From positions 186,001 to 250,000 of the forward strand of contig CM040451.1 of assembly GCA_022749755.1 (NCBI GenBank): a DNA stretch of 64,000 nucleotides, in the 5' to 3' direction. The stretch is from Azadirachta indica. Lineage: Eukaryota; Streptophyta; Magnoliopsida; Sapindales; Meliaceae. Below, one piece after another: positions 20,701-30,710 of this stretch; position 1 is the stretch's first letter, and each line of letters opens with the position of its first letter. The notes under the pieces are model-generated. The model did not search any database. It was not told the origin of the DNA and saw only the letters and a list, made by a program, of their open reading frames with translations. A program made the translations under genes and the position numbers.

Positions 20701-23597
20701 AATATTATAGTATAATTTGCATTGATTTTTATACAACGTTAATATTTAATGATATGTTATCCTTAATCATTAAATTAATGTTTTAATAATTTGCATGTTG
20801 TTTTTAAATAACAAAGAAAATGTTTAAAAGATATTTATTGTTTAATAGTTAAAAGGTGTGAAACTCTTCCCTTTTTTTATATAAATCATTTTTGAAAAAC
20901 AACTGCACAAGTATTCTGTCTATTTATAAAAAATAAAAATGAAAATAGCCTTTGGGAAACAATGACAAAGGGGGCCTAAATGAATCTGAATGTATACACA
21001 CACACACACATATATATAAATAGATACACACACCAATTTTGTTTCGTTTCAATATGAACAATTATTCAAGTAGATTGATTGCTTAGAATCTAACAAGTAA
21101 GGAACAAAAAAATATATTGGTTATAGATCGAATACATGAATAATATTCAACTACAGTTGAAGGGAAATGGATGTGAGAACACAGAAATAGGTTGATGAAT
21201 TTTGATTGTTGTTGCTAGTTATATAGATTTTCCGCAGCAACAGTAATTGTGGCTGTCAAAGCAAAGAGAGTTCAATACTGCTAAATAGATTAGGTGATTG
21301 AATATTCTTTGTTCTTTGATAAGTCGCATAAAGGAGAGTTCACCAATGAAATGTGGTGAAGGATGGGTTTTATATGGGTAAGGATGTAAATAGATTAATT
21401 GTGTAAGATTATTTTTAGAAAACAATTGAATAAAGCCAAACATTGGTTTTTTATATTTAGATAAAAACGCCTGAAAATCCCCATAAGCTAGAAAAGGGAT
21501 ATTATCAGTTTCCTCTCCAGAGTTTTCGCATAGTATCAGTTTTATGGCTAGGATTGGAGAAATAGGCAAACTCCTCCCCTCTGAAACGACAATCGTTTGT
21601 GTAGTTAACAAACATAAGGGCCAAAAAAGTAAATGGACAATAAAAAAAATTGTTAATCAGAAAGCATAATCAGGCAATAGACCTTGTGTTTTGTGCCAAG
21701 CAATGATACATTATATATGAACTTTAGTACATTTACAAGTGGTCTGGTATACTTGAGTTTGGATATTTTTTAATATGAAACATTACTTGCTATATTAATG
21801 CTCTTAGAATGACCAAATGTCACATTTCAAGCTGTCAGTTAAAATTTGGGGCTGTTCTTGATGTGGTCTTGGTAAATTGAATTTGTGGCTTGTTGTTGAT
21901 GTGGTTTTGGAATGGTAATGCAATGTTGTGTTTGGAGACTTGGGAATGGAAAATTATGAAGTGTGGATTGAGGGATTTAATGGTGATGAGTGTTTGAAGT
22001 GTATGGAATGGTTTCAGAACTGTTCTGTTTGCTTGTTTGAGTTCAGATGTGTGTTAGTGTTGGAAGCATTGCAAGCATAGTATTTGATTTATTTTTTGCC
22101 AATCTAAATTACAAGCATCCTGTGATTAATTGCATAAACATTATACATTCAGCAGTCTATAAACATTTCCTTTTTACATCCATTTATTTTCTAACTATTG
22201 TAGATGCTATCAGATTACATATGGAGGCAAAGAAAAATAAAACATTTATTAACATAACCATCTTCAGTCCATTCTGTTCATTGCCTTGCATCTGCATCTT
22301 GCTTGTACTCAGCATCAGTTCGCTGAAAATTTGCTTCAAATTCTCCATCAACCTTTCCAGTTTATCATTATTGTTGCTTTGTCTATGGCTTGGTATGTTT
22401 GCATCTTCAGTTGATCTCCACCACTCAAAGAAATTACACTTCCTGGTTTGGCAAACAAAGTATATTTTGTTGGGATTTCTATCACTTTCAGATACCTTAA
22501 TTGCTTTTTCTCCACACATGTATTATCTATTATGCATATGAATCACACCTTCACAAATACTGCCCACTGCATTTGAGGAAGATGATATTTTTCTTCTTTC
22601 TAAGTGTGAATGTAGATGGTGATAATAAGAGATAAGGCTCAGTTGTGAAGGGGGTTTTATAAGGCAACTTCTTATGTACTCATTTTGACTTATTGGATTT
22701 AAATGAGCTCCTCCAGTGGTCTAATACATTTTTCTTCCTTGTCAATGTGAGGGGATGATTATGCATTTTCTGATTCTCTTCATTCATACCCCTTTTCCGA
22801 GTTCAGGCCACTTATCTGACATTATCAGCTTTTTGAAATGTCCTTTAAGGACATTTCAGTAATTTTACTTAAGTATGTTAACTACACAAACAATTGCCAT
22901 TTAAGGACGTTTCAGTAATTTTACTCAAGTCTGTTAACTACACAAACAATTGCCGTTTCAGACATGAGGAGTTTTTCTATTCCCCAATCCTGGCCATAAA
23001 ACTGATATATGCAAAACGTGGGCAGGAAACTTAATAATACCTTGCTAGAAAAGAACCAGTCCTAAATTTTTGAAAGATTTAAATTAAATCACATTCATAC
23101 TTTAGTTGAGTGAAGGAACAGATTGTAAGACTAGGTAAAGAACTTGGCAAGATTGATTTGGTTTGTTCAGGTTGGCCAGTGGTCCAATCAAAGAACTGGT
23201 TTGCATTTTGGCTTGAGTTACTAGTTGCACCTGCAGCTGTAACTTGTCACAAACATTACATCTTGGTGCTATTTGGAAGATCGTATGTGTTATTGCTGCA
23301 GTTATTTGGTCCATTTCATGGCTTGTTGCAAGTATGAACAAGTTTTTTTGAACTGCCATGGGAGCAACTGACGGCTTTCAACTTTAGTTAGGTATTGCAC
23401 TACTCATAACAGCTCTGTGACTTGACTAAAATTCTCTGTTTTTCAGCAAAATGAAGATGAAAGTTAATTATCTTCTCACTAATTAGATAGCATAGATTCT
23501 ATTACCAAAATGCACATAGCAGCTTTTGTTTTCGTCTCAACTTCTTGTTATCTGTTTTGATTTTTAAATTCATTTTGCAGATGAAGATGATGAATAG
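17776..23597 (+). CDS. Complex I-associated mitochondrial membrane protein, 81 aa (At4g20150-like), three exons
   Basis: Coding exons are 17776-17866, 18015-18152 and 23581-23597; both introns are GT-AG and the phases join cleanly (phase 1 at both). The product is 81 residues. It starts MAWSATMIGALLGLG, has hydrophobic stretches at about residues 7-16 and 37-50, a HPWEH motif at 31-35, then a charged amphipathic helix and an acidic tail DEDDE. I recognise it as the plant family represented by At4g20150, an 81-residue protein found with mitochondrial respiratory complex I and compared with NDUFC2/B14.5b; that assignment is from memory, not a search. The neighbouring GSO1-like gene supports it, because the same two genes adjoin in Arabidopsis. 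The last exon encodes only the final four residues plus two bases of a split codon. A poly(A) signal AATAAA lies at 23804. Confidence 0.8.
17867..18014 (+). other. Intron 1 of the 81-aa gene
   Basis: 148 bp, GT at 17867 and AG at 18013-18014, T-rich as usual for dicot introns. Confidence 0.85.
20995..21035. repeat. CA/TA microsatellite in intron 2
   Basis: (CA)n followed by (TA)n and a second short CA run. Confidence 0.8.
22184..22519 (-). pseudogene. GRF-type zinc-finger remnant with coiled coil and membrane anchor
   Basis: A 111-residue minus-strand frame begins MCGEKAIKV and continues to a FVCQTRKCNFFEWW motif, matching the later part of the plant GRF zinc finger (CxCG...NPGR.F..C....C.FFEW). 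Then follow a polar heptad-like stretch (about residues 50-80) and a hydrophobic segment (about 87-105), the usual layout of the short plant GRF/transmembrane proteins. The first Cys of the CxCG pair is Tyr, and a stop codon lies one codon further upstream, so the finger is broken. It sits between the inverted-repeat arms inside the host intron, antisense to the host gene. Function unknown. Confidence 0.55.
22844..22955. repeat. 56-bp tandem duplication
   Basis: Two units (22844-22899 and 22900-22955) differ at about five positions. Both contain the gttaactacacaaac block that also opens the inverted-repeat arms. Confidence 0.85.
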
Positions 23598-24069
23598 TGC
23601 TGCTCTTATGCACCGCGAGTTGCAGCATCTTCAGAAAAGATTTCTATCCTTGCAGAATATGTGGCCTTCAAAATGATAAATGCCATAGCTTGTTATGCTT
23701 GTTTGATCTGTTTGTTTGAGGCAATTGGAATTTTTAAAATTTTCAGAAGACAATGTCTGCTGCTTTTGTTGGCTTAACAGGCTAATGTAATACCTTCCAC
23801 AATAATAAAGCAATTGAGGAATTTTCTTGTCTGTAATGTCGTGTTAAATATGAATATGCAACATCTTTATAATTCTTTCTGCGCATGATGATTAAATGAA
23901 AATGAATGTCTCGCTTTTACATGATTCATATCGAAGAAAAGCATATAAATAAAAACACGTAAATTATTACAACATCGTTGAAATGGAAGTTAACAAAGGA
24001 ATGCTCTAGCCAGCGGTACTCTTCATTTATGGATGTCAAACCTCAATGCTCTGAAAACCTAATTCTGAA
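23598..24069. other. Intergenic gap between convergent genes
   Basis: Holds the 3' UTR of the 81-aa gene (AATAAA at 23804-23809) and the 3' UTR of the receptor kinase gene on the other strand. No gene is seen here. Confidence 0.7.
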
Positions 24070-27000
24070 TTAAGGATCAACATGAATCTTGTCAAAATTC
24101 ACCATTCTATTCTTGAATACATCGAGGAGGAGATCACACACTTGCCGCGATGAAGGTCTTTCTTGAGGGCTCGTTTTTGTGCACTGCAATGCTATTTCAA
24201 GCACTTGATATGCTGCACATTCTTCTCCAGGTAACAGCGGTTTCATCTGAGCATCGACCAACTCGTCCCGTACACAACCTGACATCTCAATACTCGTCTC
24301 CACCCATCTCACCATATCCATCTCCATCCCAAAGATTGCATCAGTTGGCATTTTTCCGCTAACAAGCTCCACTAGCACAATCCCCATACTGTAAACGTCG
24401 CTTTTCTCTGTTGCCTTTAGTGAATATGCATACTCTAAAATCACAATCAAAATAAATTTGTTACAACCTGTATTATATGATAAACTTAGCAGTGCTGATA
24501 TTCAAAGCAGGAAATTGTTATATTACCTGGAGCAATGTAACCATAAGACCCAGCAAACCAGATATTCGATTCTGTATTGGAACTGTAATCCTCAACAAGA
24601 ACCTTTGCTAGCCCGAAATCTCCAAGATGTGCGTCCATGTTGGAATCAAGCAACACATTGCTTGATTTGATGTCTCTGTGAACAATTTTGGGTACACAAT
24701 CATGGTGGAGGTATTCAACTCCCTGAGCTAATCCCACTGCTATCTTTAACCTTGCCTCCCAATCAAGGCTCTTCTTCTTCTTGATATTCGCTGGCTGTTT
24801 GTGCAGCCAATCCCACACACTTCCGTTCTCCATGTACTCATATATCAACAGATTTGAACCTGCTCCTTTCTTTCTACAATACCCCATCAACTTGACGAGA
24901 TGCCGGTGCCTTATCCTTCCCAGCGTCTTAACTTCTCTTGTGAAGCTTTTATTTGACAGAAGATCATCCTTACAAGAGATTTTCTTGACTGCTACTGTTG
25001 ATCCATTGGGAAGTTCAGCTCTGTAAATTGTTCCGGATCCTCCGGAGCCAATAATGAACTGTTCGCTTAGATTGTTTGTAGCTTCCATGATGTCTTCCAT
25101 TTGAAATCTCTCTTTGCAGCTTGAAAGAGGAGTCTTCGCTGTGCTTGGGAAGAGCTGGAAGAGTAAGTGTAGTTCACTTCACTGCCCTTTCTGAGAAATT
25201 GTTTCTTGCGTTTAAAGAAGAGGACAACTACAACTATCAGCAGAGCAATAGCAGCTAATGTTGAAATTGCTGAGATTACCACTACTGATGTTTCACTTAT
25301 GGTGGACTGATGTTTGCTAGATGCAAGGGCATTGCAGCGATCAAGAGGGCTGCCACAAAGATGTAGATTACCTTCAAATGCTTCGGCTGGCCAGTGAGAG
25401 AGAATTGCTTGCTCAATCTGCCTTGAAGATTATTATAAGACAGATTAAGTTTGCACAAACTACTCATTTCAGCAACTCGGGAAGGGACCTCTCCAATGAG
25501 TTGGTTGTGAGACAGATCAAGAGCTTCAAGCTTAGACAGAGTCCCAATAGAAGGTGGGATTTTGCCAGTGAGATTGTTGTAGCTCAGGTCTAAAATGCTC
25601 TGAAGATTCTGAAGTTGCCCCAACTCTGAAGGTATTTCACCATTGAAGCTGTTATTTGATAGCCGAAGCTCATACAGCTTGCTTAGCTTGCCTATGGAAG
25701 GAGGGATAGGCCCGGAAAACAGGTTTCCATTTAGCTTTAAAACATTAAGCGATGCCAAATTACCGACGTCATCAGGAAGACTTCCATTAAGCAAATTACC
25801 ATCTAGGGAAAGCACAAGCAGCTTGGAACAATTGAATAGTTCTCCAGGAATAGACCCGGCAAATTGGTTGATTGAAAGCTTAAGCTCTCCTAACTGAGGC
25901 AAACTTCCAAGCCACGATGGAATTGGTCCCGAAAGATGGTTATTGTTTAGATCAATATGGCTCAATTTCTTGCACAACAAAAGCTGATCTGGTATTGGTC
26001 CATAGAGTAAATTACCTGAGAGGTCTAACAGCGACAATTCATGGATTTTTCCCAATGTCCATGGGATTTTCCCAGTGAAATTGTTAGTTCCTAATCTGAG
26101 CCTCTCAAGAAAAGGAGAATTTCCCAACTGCGGCGGAATCTCATGATCAAATTCATTGTTTGTGACATCAAAAGAAAGAAAAGAATGCGAACTACACAAT
26201 GCAGCAATGCTACCATTCAATCTATTCCCGGAAAAATTAATTCTTGTCAGGTTTCGTAGATTAATTAGTGAACCAGGAAGGTTACCTTCAAGAGAATTGT
26301 TGTACAGCATGAGCTGCTCCAGGGCCTGTAAGGACCCGAAAGTAACAGGAATGCCACCAGAAAATCTGTTGTCTGCCAAATCCAGAATGGTTAGTTTATG
26401 ACAGTTACCCAAACTGGCGGGAATTTGACCAACAAGTTCATTTTGCCTCAAATGAAGAAAATTAAGCTCTTTTAGCCTGCCAATAGTGATGGGAATCTCC
26501 CCACTGAAACGGTTGCCGAAGAAATCAATCTCTTTCAAGCTTGAACAGTTTCCAATCTCTGAAGGGATTTTGCCAGACAACTGATTGTCGTAGAGATACA
26601 GAACCTCAAGCTTTCCAAGCATTCCAATCTCTCCAGGGAGGCTGCCTTGAAAATTGTTATGATACAGAACCAGTTCTTGAAGATTGCTGAGATTTGTAAT
26701 CAATGGAGAAATTGAACCCACTAAGCTATTGTTGTGGAGATAAAGATGAGTCAATTCCACCATCTGGAAAAGCTCAACTGGTATTGATCCATTCAGGGTA
26801 TTGTTGGACAAATCAATCTGCTTTAGTGATTGACATTGACTCAATTCAACAGGAATTTCGCCAGAAAGGTGAATTTCTGCTAGAATCAAGGTCTCCAAAT
26901 TAGTAGCATTCGAACAAATTTCTCTGGGAATTGAACCAGAAATATTGTTGTTTGATAAAACCAAATAAACAAGCTGGCCCATGTTGCCAAGCTCCTCAGG

Positions 27001-27924
27001 AATTCCTCCAGTGAGCCTGTTCTTCGATAAATCAAGATTCTGAAGATTACCCAACTTGGCAAAAGACCTTGGGATTTCACCTTCAAGAATGTTCCCCATC
27101 AAGTTTAAGTAACCGAGTTGACTCAGTTCACCAAGCTGAACTGGTATTTCCCCCGAAAGACTGTTGTTTCCCAGGTTAAGAAGTTGGAGATTCTGCAGAC
27201 GACCCAATTCAGCTGGGATTGATCCATTTAAATTGTTTTCAGCAGCAGTGAACATAGACAGGCTAGAGCAATTTCCCAACTCAGCAGGAATGGATCCCTT
27301 GAGTTTATTTTGCTGCAAAATCAAGTTTTCTAGTTGGCCCAATTGTCCAAGTTGTGGCGGTATTGAACCAGTGAGACTGCATGATGCTAAACCAAGAGTG
27401 ACCAAGTTGACAAGATTACCAAAAGACGAAGGAATGGAACCTGTGAGCCAATTATCACCAATTCTCATGACTCGGAGACTCGTGAGTGAGCCAAGTTGAG
27501 TTGGGATTGTACCAGTGAGTTGGTTAGAGAAAAGGAGCAAAGATTCCAATGAAGAAAGGCTTGAAAGAGCGGTTGGAATGGGACCCGTGAGGCTGTTAGA
27601 AGAAAGATCAAGGTGGAGTAGGTTTTGTAAACGAACGAGTGAGACTGATATCGTTCCACCCAAAGACGACCCAGAAAGGTTGAGACTCACTACATGAAGT
27701 GAGTTATCAACCGAGTTCAAACCACAGGTTATTCCTCTCCATGTACAGAAATTTGGGTTGGTTTCATTCCAATCATGCAGTACATTTTTAGGGTCTTCTA
27801 TGAACGATTTCTTTATCTCCAGAAGAACAGATAACTCCTGGTCTTTACAAAATACAAACCCAGTTAAAACACAGAGAAAAACAAGAATAACAGCTGATGA
27901 TAAAACTTGCTTTAACGTCGCCAT
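24070..27924 (-). CDS. GSO1: GSO1/GASSHO-like LRR receptor-like kinase, two frameshifts in this assembly
   Basis: Minus strand, exons 27924-24527 and 24434-24070, intron of 92 bp (GT-AG) that splits the APE motif codons (CCA-G|AG). From the N-terminus: signal peptide (about residues 1-26), LRR N-cap with a CTWRGITC motif, roughly 30 LRRs of the LxxLxLxxNxLxGxIP type to about residue 840, a single membrane span followed by KRKKQ, then a complete kinase domain (GSGGSG loop, VAVKK lysine, HRDIKSSN, DFG, APE). In Arabidopsis, GSO1 and GSO2 are plasma-membrane kinases that perceive CIF/TWS-type peptides in Casparian strip and embryonic cuticle formation. The neighbouring At4g20150-like gene favours GSO1 over GSO2. 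The frame is broken twice (near 25396 and near 25093); apart from these, all motifs and splice sites are intact. It is either a very recent pseudogene or a functional gene with assembly indels. Confidence 0.88.
24435..24526 (-). other. Intron of the GSO1-like gene
   Basis: 92 bp, GT at 24526-24525 and AG at 24436-24435 on the minus strand. It joins ...YIAP to EYAYS in frame. Confidence 0.9.
25090..25096 (-). other. Frameshift 2 in GSO1-like gene (-1)
   Basis: The coding strand reads AAATGGAAGAC where the family residues KWEDIMEAT need one more G (TGGGAA). The loss of one base in a G run ends the transmembrane-containing frame and opens the kinase frame. It does not compensate for the +2 change upstream. 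Confidence 0.75.
25395..25404 (-). other. Frameshift 1 in GSO1-like gene (+2)
   Basis: The coding strand reads TTCTCTCTCACTGG, which is two bases more than the frame needs; the family motif HWPAEAFEGN appears only if the extra CT is ignored. The site is a CT dinucleotide run, a slippage-prone and error-prone context. Confidence 0.75.
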
Positions 27925-28185
27925 TGTTTCTCTGAAAGATCCAACGAGGTTCCTAGTTTAACAGATTAGAGGAAAAGGAATAAAGCAGCAATGCATTATA
28001 GAAACCTGATCAGCCTAAGAAAGAAGAGAAATATCTTAAATGAATGCATGGAAGAAGGAAGATGGAAGATGGAAGATGGAAGATGGCAGTTGTAAGCATG
28101 CAGAAATTGAAGTTTTCTGCGTCTTGGAAAGATGATTTTTGGCAGGGGCCTTAAACTGGGTGAGAAAGAGTCAAAGCTAGTAGAG

Positions 28186-28220
<35 letters not shown>

Positions 28221-28560
28221 AAGAGAGCTGTATGTGCATAAATAAAAGCACAGGGTTGTGTCAGTATTTTATCTGCAGCAACAAATGCCATTCATGGCGA
28301 CCGCTTGGTCTTCAGAATCAGATACAACTGTTCTATTAAGATGGTAATGGAAAGATTGAGAATTAGGTCAAACTGGGTCAGAGAAGAAGATATTAATGCA
28401 CAGAAGAAATAATAATAATAATTATAAAAAAGCAACCTACGTGTTTATACTATTACATGGAGAAGATACAGTGGTTGGAGATTTGCTTGCTTTGCTTTGT
28501 TGATATATCGTTGATAGTGTGTTAGCTTACTTTATATGTATATGACTTCATCTCTCCATC
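27925..28560 (-). promoter_or_regulatory. 5' UTR and promoter region of the GSO1-like gene
   Basis: Purine-rich on the plus strand (CT-rich in the transcribed sense). It holds a 7-bp tandem repeat (ggaagat, about four units, 28057-28086) and an (AG)14 tract (28189-28217). CT-rich leaders are common in plant genes. No single TATA box stands out. Confidence 0.5.
28189..28217. repeat. (AG)n microsatellite
   Basis: About 14 AG units upstream of the GSO1-like start, reading (CT)n in the direction of transcription. Confidence 0.9.
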
Positions 28561-28900
28561 AAAGCGAGTGGTTGAATTTCTACTTTAGCATATTAAGTTT
28601 GTTAATGTGCCCACTTCTCCAATTTTTTTAAATTATGCATTACCGATTTTTTTGTACTTTTATTTTATTATAATTATTTAACCTTATATACAATTTCCTT
28701 CAATATTTTAAAACTATTATATCTAAATACTTTCAATGGTTTAACTTAAATTTAGTATATATAAATAATAACTAATAAATATATTATATGTATATATAAA
28801 ATATAATTTTTTAACCGTTAAAAATATTTAAATTTAAACATATATAAATGATATAAAAAATTATATAAAATCAAAGTGTTATTAATTTATATATATATAT

Positions 28901-29213
28901 GGGGCAAGATCAGTAGCTTTTTTTTTATACAAAATTTTACATTAATTGTATACCGTTAAATATATGCACATCTAACGGTTGAAATTGCATTTGACCATGT
29001 AATTAATGCATAATTAATGCATATATCAGATGCAATTTCAACCGTTGAATATAAACACATTTAATAGTTGAAATTGTATTTGATCATATAATTAATGCAT
29101 TCATAATTAATGCATATGTCAGATGCAATTTCAACCGTTTAATATGTCGATATCCAACGGTTTACAATTGATATAAAATTTTGTACAAAACAAAAGGGCT
29201 GTTAATCTTGTCC
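28901..29213. mobile_element. MITE-like element with long terminal inverted repeats
   Basis: About 313 bp, starting ggggcaagatcagtagc and ending with the near-complement gctgttaatcttgtcc. The inverted ends continue inward through tacaaaattttacat and accgtt, over 50 bp or more. The interior holds two tandem copies of a sub-palindrome built on ttgaaattgcatttga and tcagatgcaatttcaa. The element sits inside a TA repeat, so a target-site duplication cannot be told apart from the flanks and I do not assign a superfamily. Confidence 0.75.
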
Positions 29214-30485
29214 TATATATATATATATATAATATATATTTATATAAGGACCACAATTTGCATTCAAATTGTGAGGTATTTTAATGAATGCTTAAATATT
29301 TGTATTTTGGTTCTCAATTCTCTTGAATTTTTGACACTAAAATATTTAGATGTTTGAATTATAATAAATATCATAAAATTTGTATTTTATAAAATAGTGA
29401 AATATAATTTATATATGATTATAAATAATAAAATTTTGACATCTAATAACTAAACTTGGATGTTAAAATGATAAAATTTGTATACTAATTCACATATGAA
29501 CATCTATATTAGAAAGTGATATATGTGAACATACTTTACTTTTAACTAGACTTGGAATTGTATCAGGTACTAAACTATTAAAAACAGAGACAAGTATGTC
29601 ACAATATGTTATTTCGTTAAAGTTTAGGGACAAAATTGTTATTAGGTGTTTGAAATTGGTGGTCTTACAAAGTCAATGAAGGCCCCACAAACTGTTGTCA
29701 TTCCCCACGTACGCAAACCTCAACTTACTCCAAAGTCCAAAGCATAATATATAAATAATAATAACAACAATAACACTCTTTCTTAATTAATTAATGAAAA
29801 GCTTGAATATTCTCTTTTCAACATATTTTATTATTATTAATGAATGAATTAATGAATTAATTAATTAACGTTATTATTGGTTTGAGCTACCAAATCCAAT
29901 GTCTTTTTGCAGCTATGTTTGCATGCATGTAATTAATTAATTAATTAATTTAGCTTGTAATTATTGTTTTCAAACCTACTTGAAAAAAATTAAAAGAGAT
30001 AAGTTATTTAATTAATTTTTTCTTCGTACATTCAATGAGTACCAAGCAAGATATATAAATCTATAGTTATTTTCTTCGAAGTGACGAAGACATTTTTAAA
30101 AAATGTAAATTTGAAATAACTTAGACAAATTTAATAAAATCACGCCGTTTTAAACAAATAAGAAAATTTACAAAGATTTACATAAAATTTACGTAAATTT
30201 TCACTTAAATTAAAATTATAAAAATTCATTATTTAATTAATGAATATACTTATAATATTTTAAAAATATTTATCAACTTAATAAAGAAACTTTATTATTT
30301 TATGTATCACCAAAATTAGATTAAAATTTTTTATTTAACTATAAAATATTTTAACTTCATTAAAAAATATTTATTCCGATAATCATAAGGAGAGTCAAAA
30401 TTAACTTATTTTTTAATTAAATCTAAAAAAGATGTGAGCATTTATTATTACACTACCGATGAGTGTTCAAAAATTAATAAAAAAT

Positions 30486-30710
30486 TTAGTCAAACTTTTA
30501 TAAAATTTTATAAGAAGTTAATTTGCTTTTCCTAAGTAACATTATCTACCAAAATCACTTTCTTTAAGAGCACATCCAAATAAGATTAAAAAAAATTATA
30601 AAAAGTTTGGTCAAACTTTTAGAAAAATTTTATAAAAAGTTAATTTACTCTCTAATAATTAACATTATCTACCAAAATCACTTTCTTTAAAAGCACATCC
30701 AAATAAAATT
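30486..30710. repeat. Tandem duplication, about 121-bp period
   Basis: Two units (30486-30587 and 30607-30710) share the blocks gtcaaactttta, acattatctaccaaaatcac and gcacatccaaata with scattered changes. Confidence 0.8.

Larger units (their letters stand above)
21480..23054. repeat. Inverted repeat in intron 2
   Basis: The left arm (21480-21611, minus sense) and right arm (22929-23054, plus sense) share an ordered series of blocks: gttaactacacaaac, gtttcaga, ccaatcctrgccataaaactgata, gaaact and gctagaaaag. The arms are diverged (about 75-80% by eye) and enclose 1.3 kb. This could be a decayed transposon or a segmental inverted duplication; I see no target-site duplication. Confidence 0.65.
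18153..23580 (+). other. Intron 2 of the 81-aa gene, 5.4 kb
   Basis: GT at 18153 and AG at 23579-23580. Very long for a plant intron that precedes a 17-bp coding exon. Apart from an inverted repeat, a 56-bp tandem duplication, a CA/TA microsatellite near 20995-21035 and a GRF-zinc-finger remnant, I see no gene in it. A second acceptor-like site (tttttcag) at 23438-23445 would give a stop after two codons, so it could give an alternative 3' end. Confidence 0.7.

Noticed and set aside
21219..21611. 130-codon minus-strand frame
   Set aside because: No recognisable domain; it overlaps the left inverted-repeat arm and looks like chance.
22047..22541. 164-codon plus-strand frame in intron 2
   Set aside because: It is the antisense shadow of the GRF-like minus-strand frame; hydrophobic composition comes from T-rich sequence.
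23102..23359. Overlapping frames on both strands near the end of intron 2
   Set aside because: No domain, intronic, opposite strands over the same bases.
25321..27961. Several plus-strand frames of 60-111 codons
   Set aside because: Antisense shadows of the LRR repeats of the GSO1-like gene.
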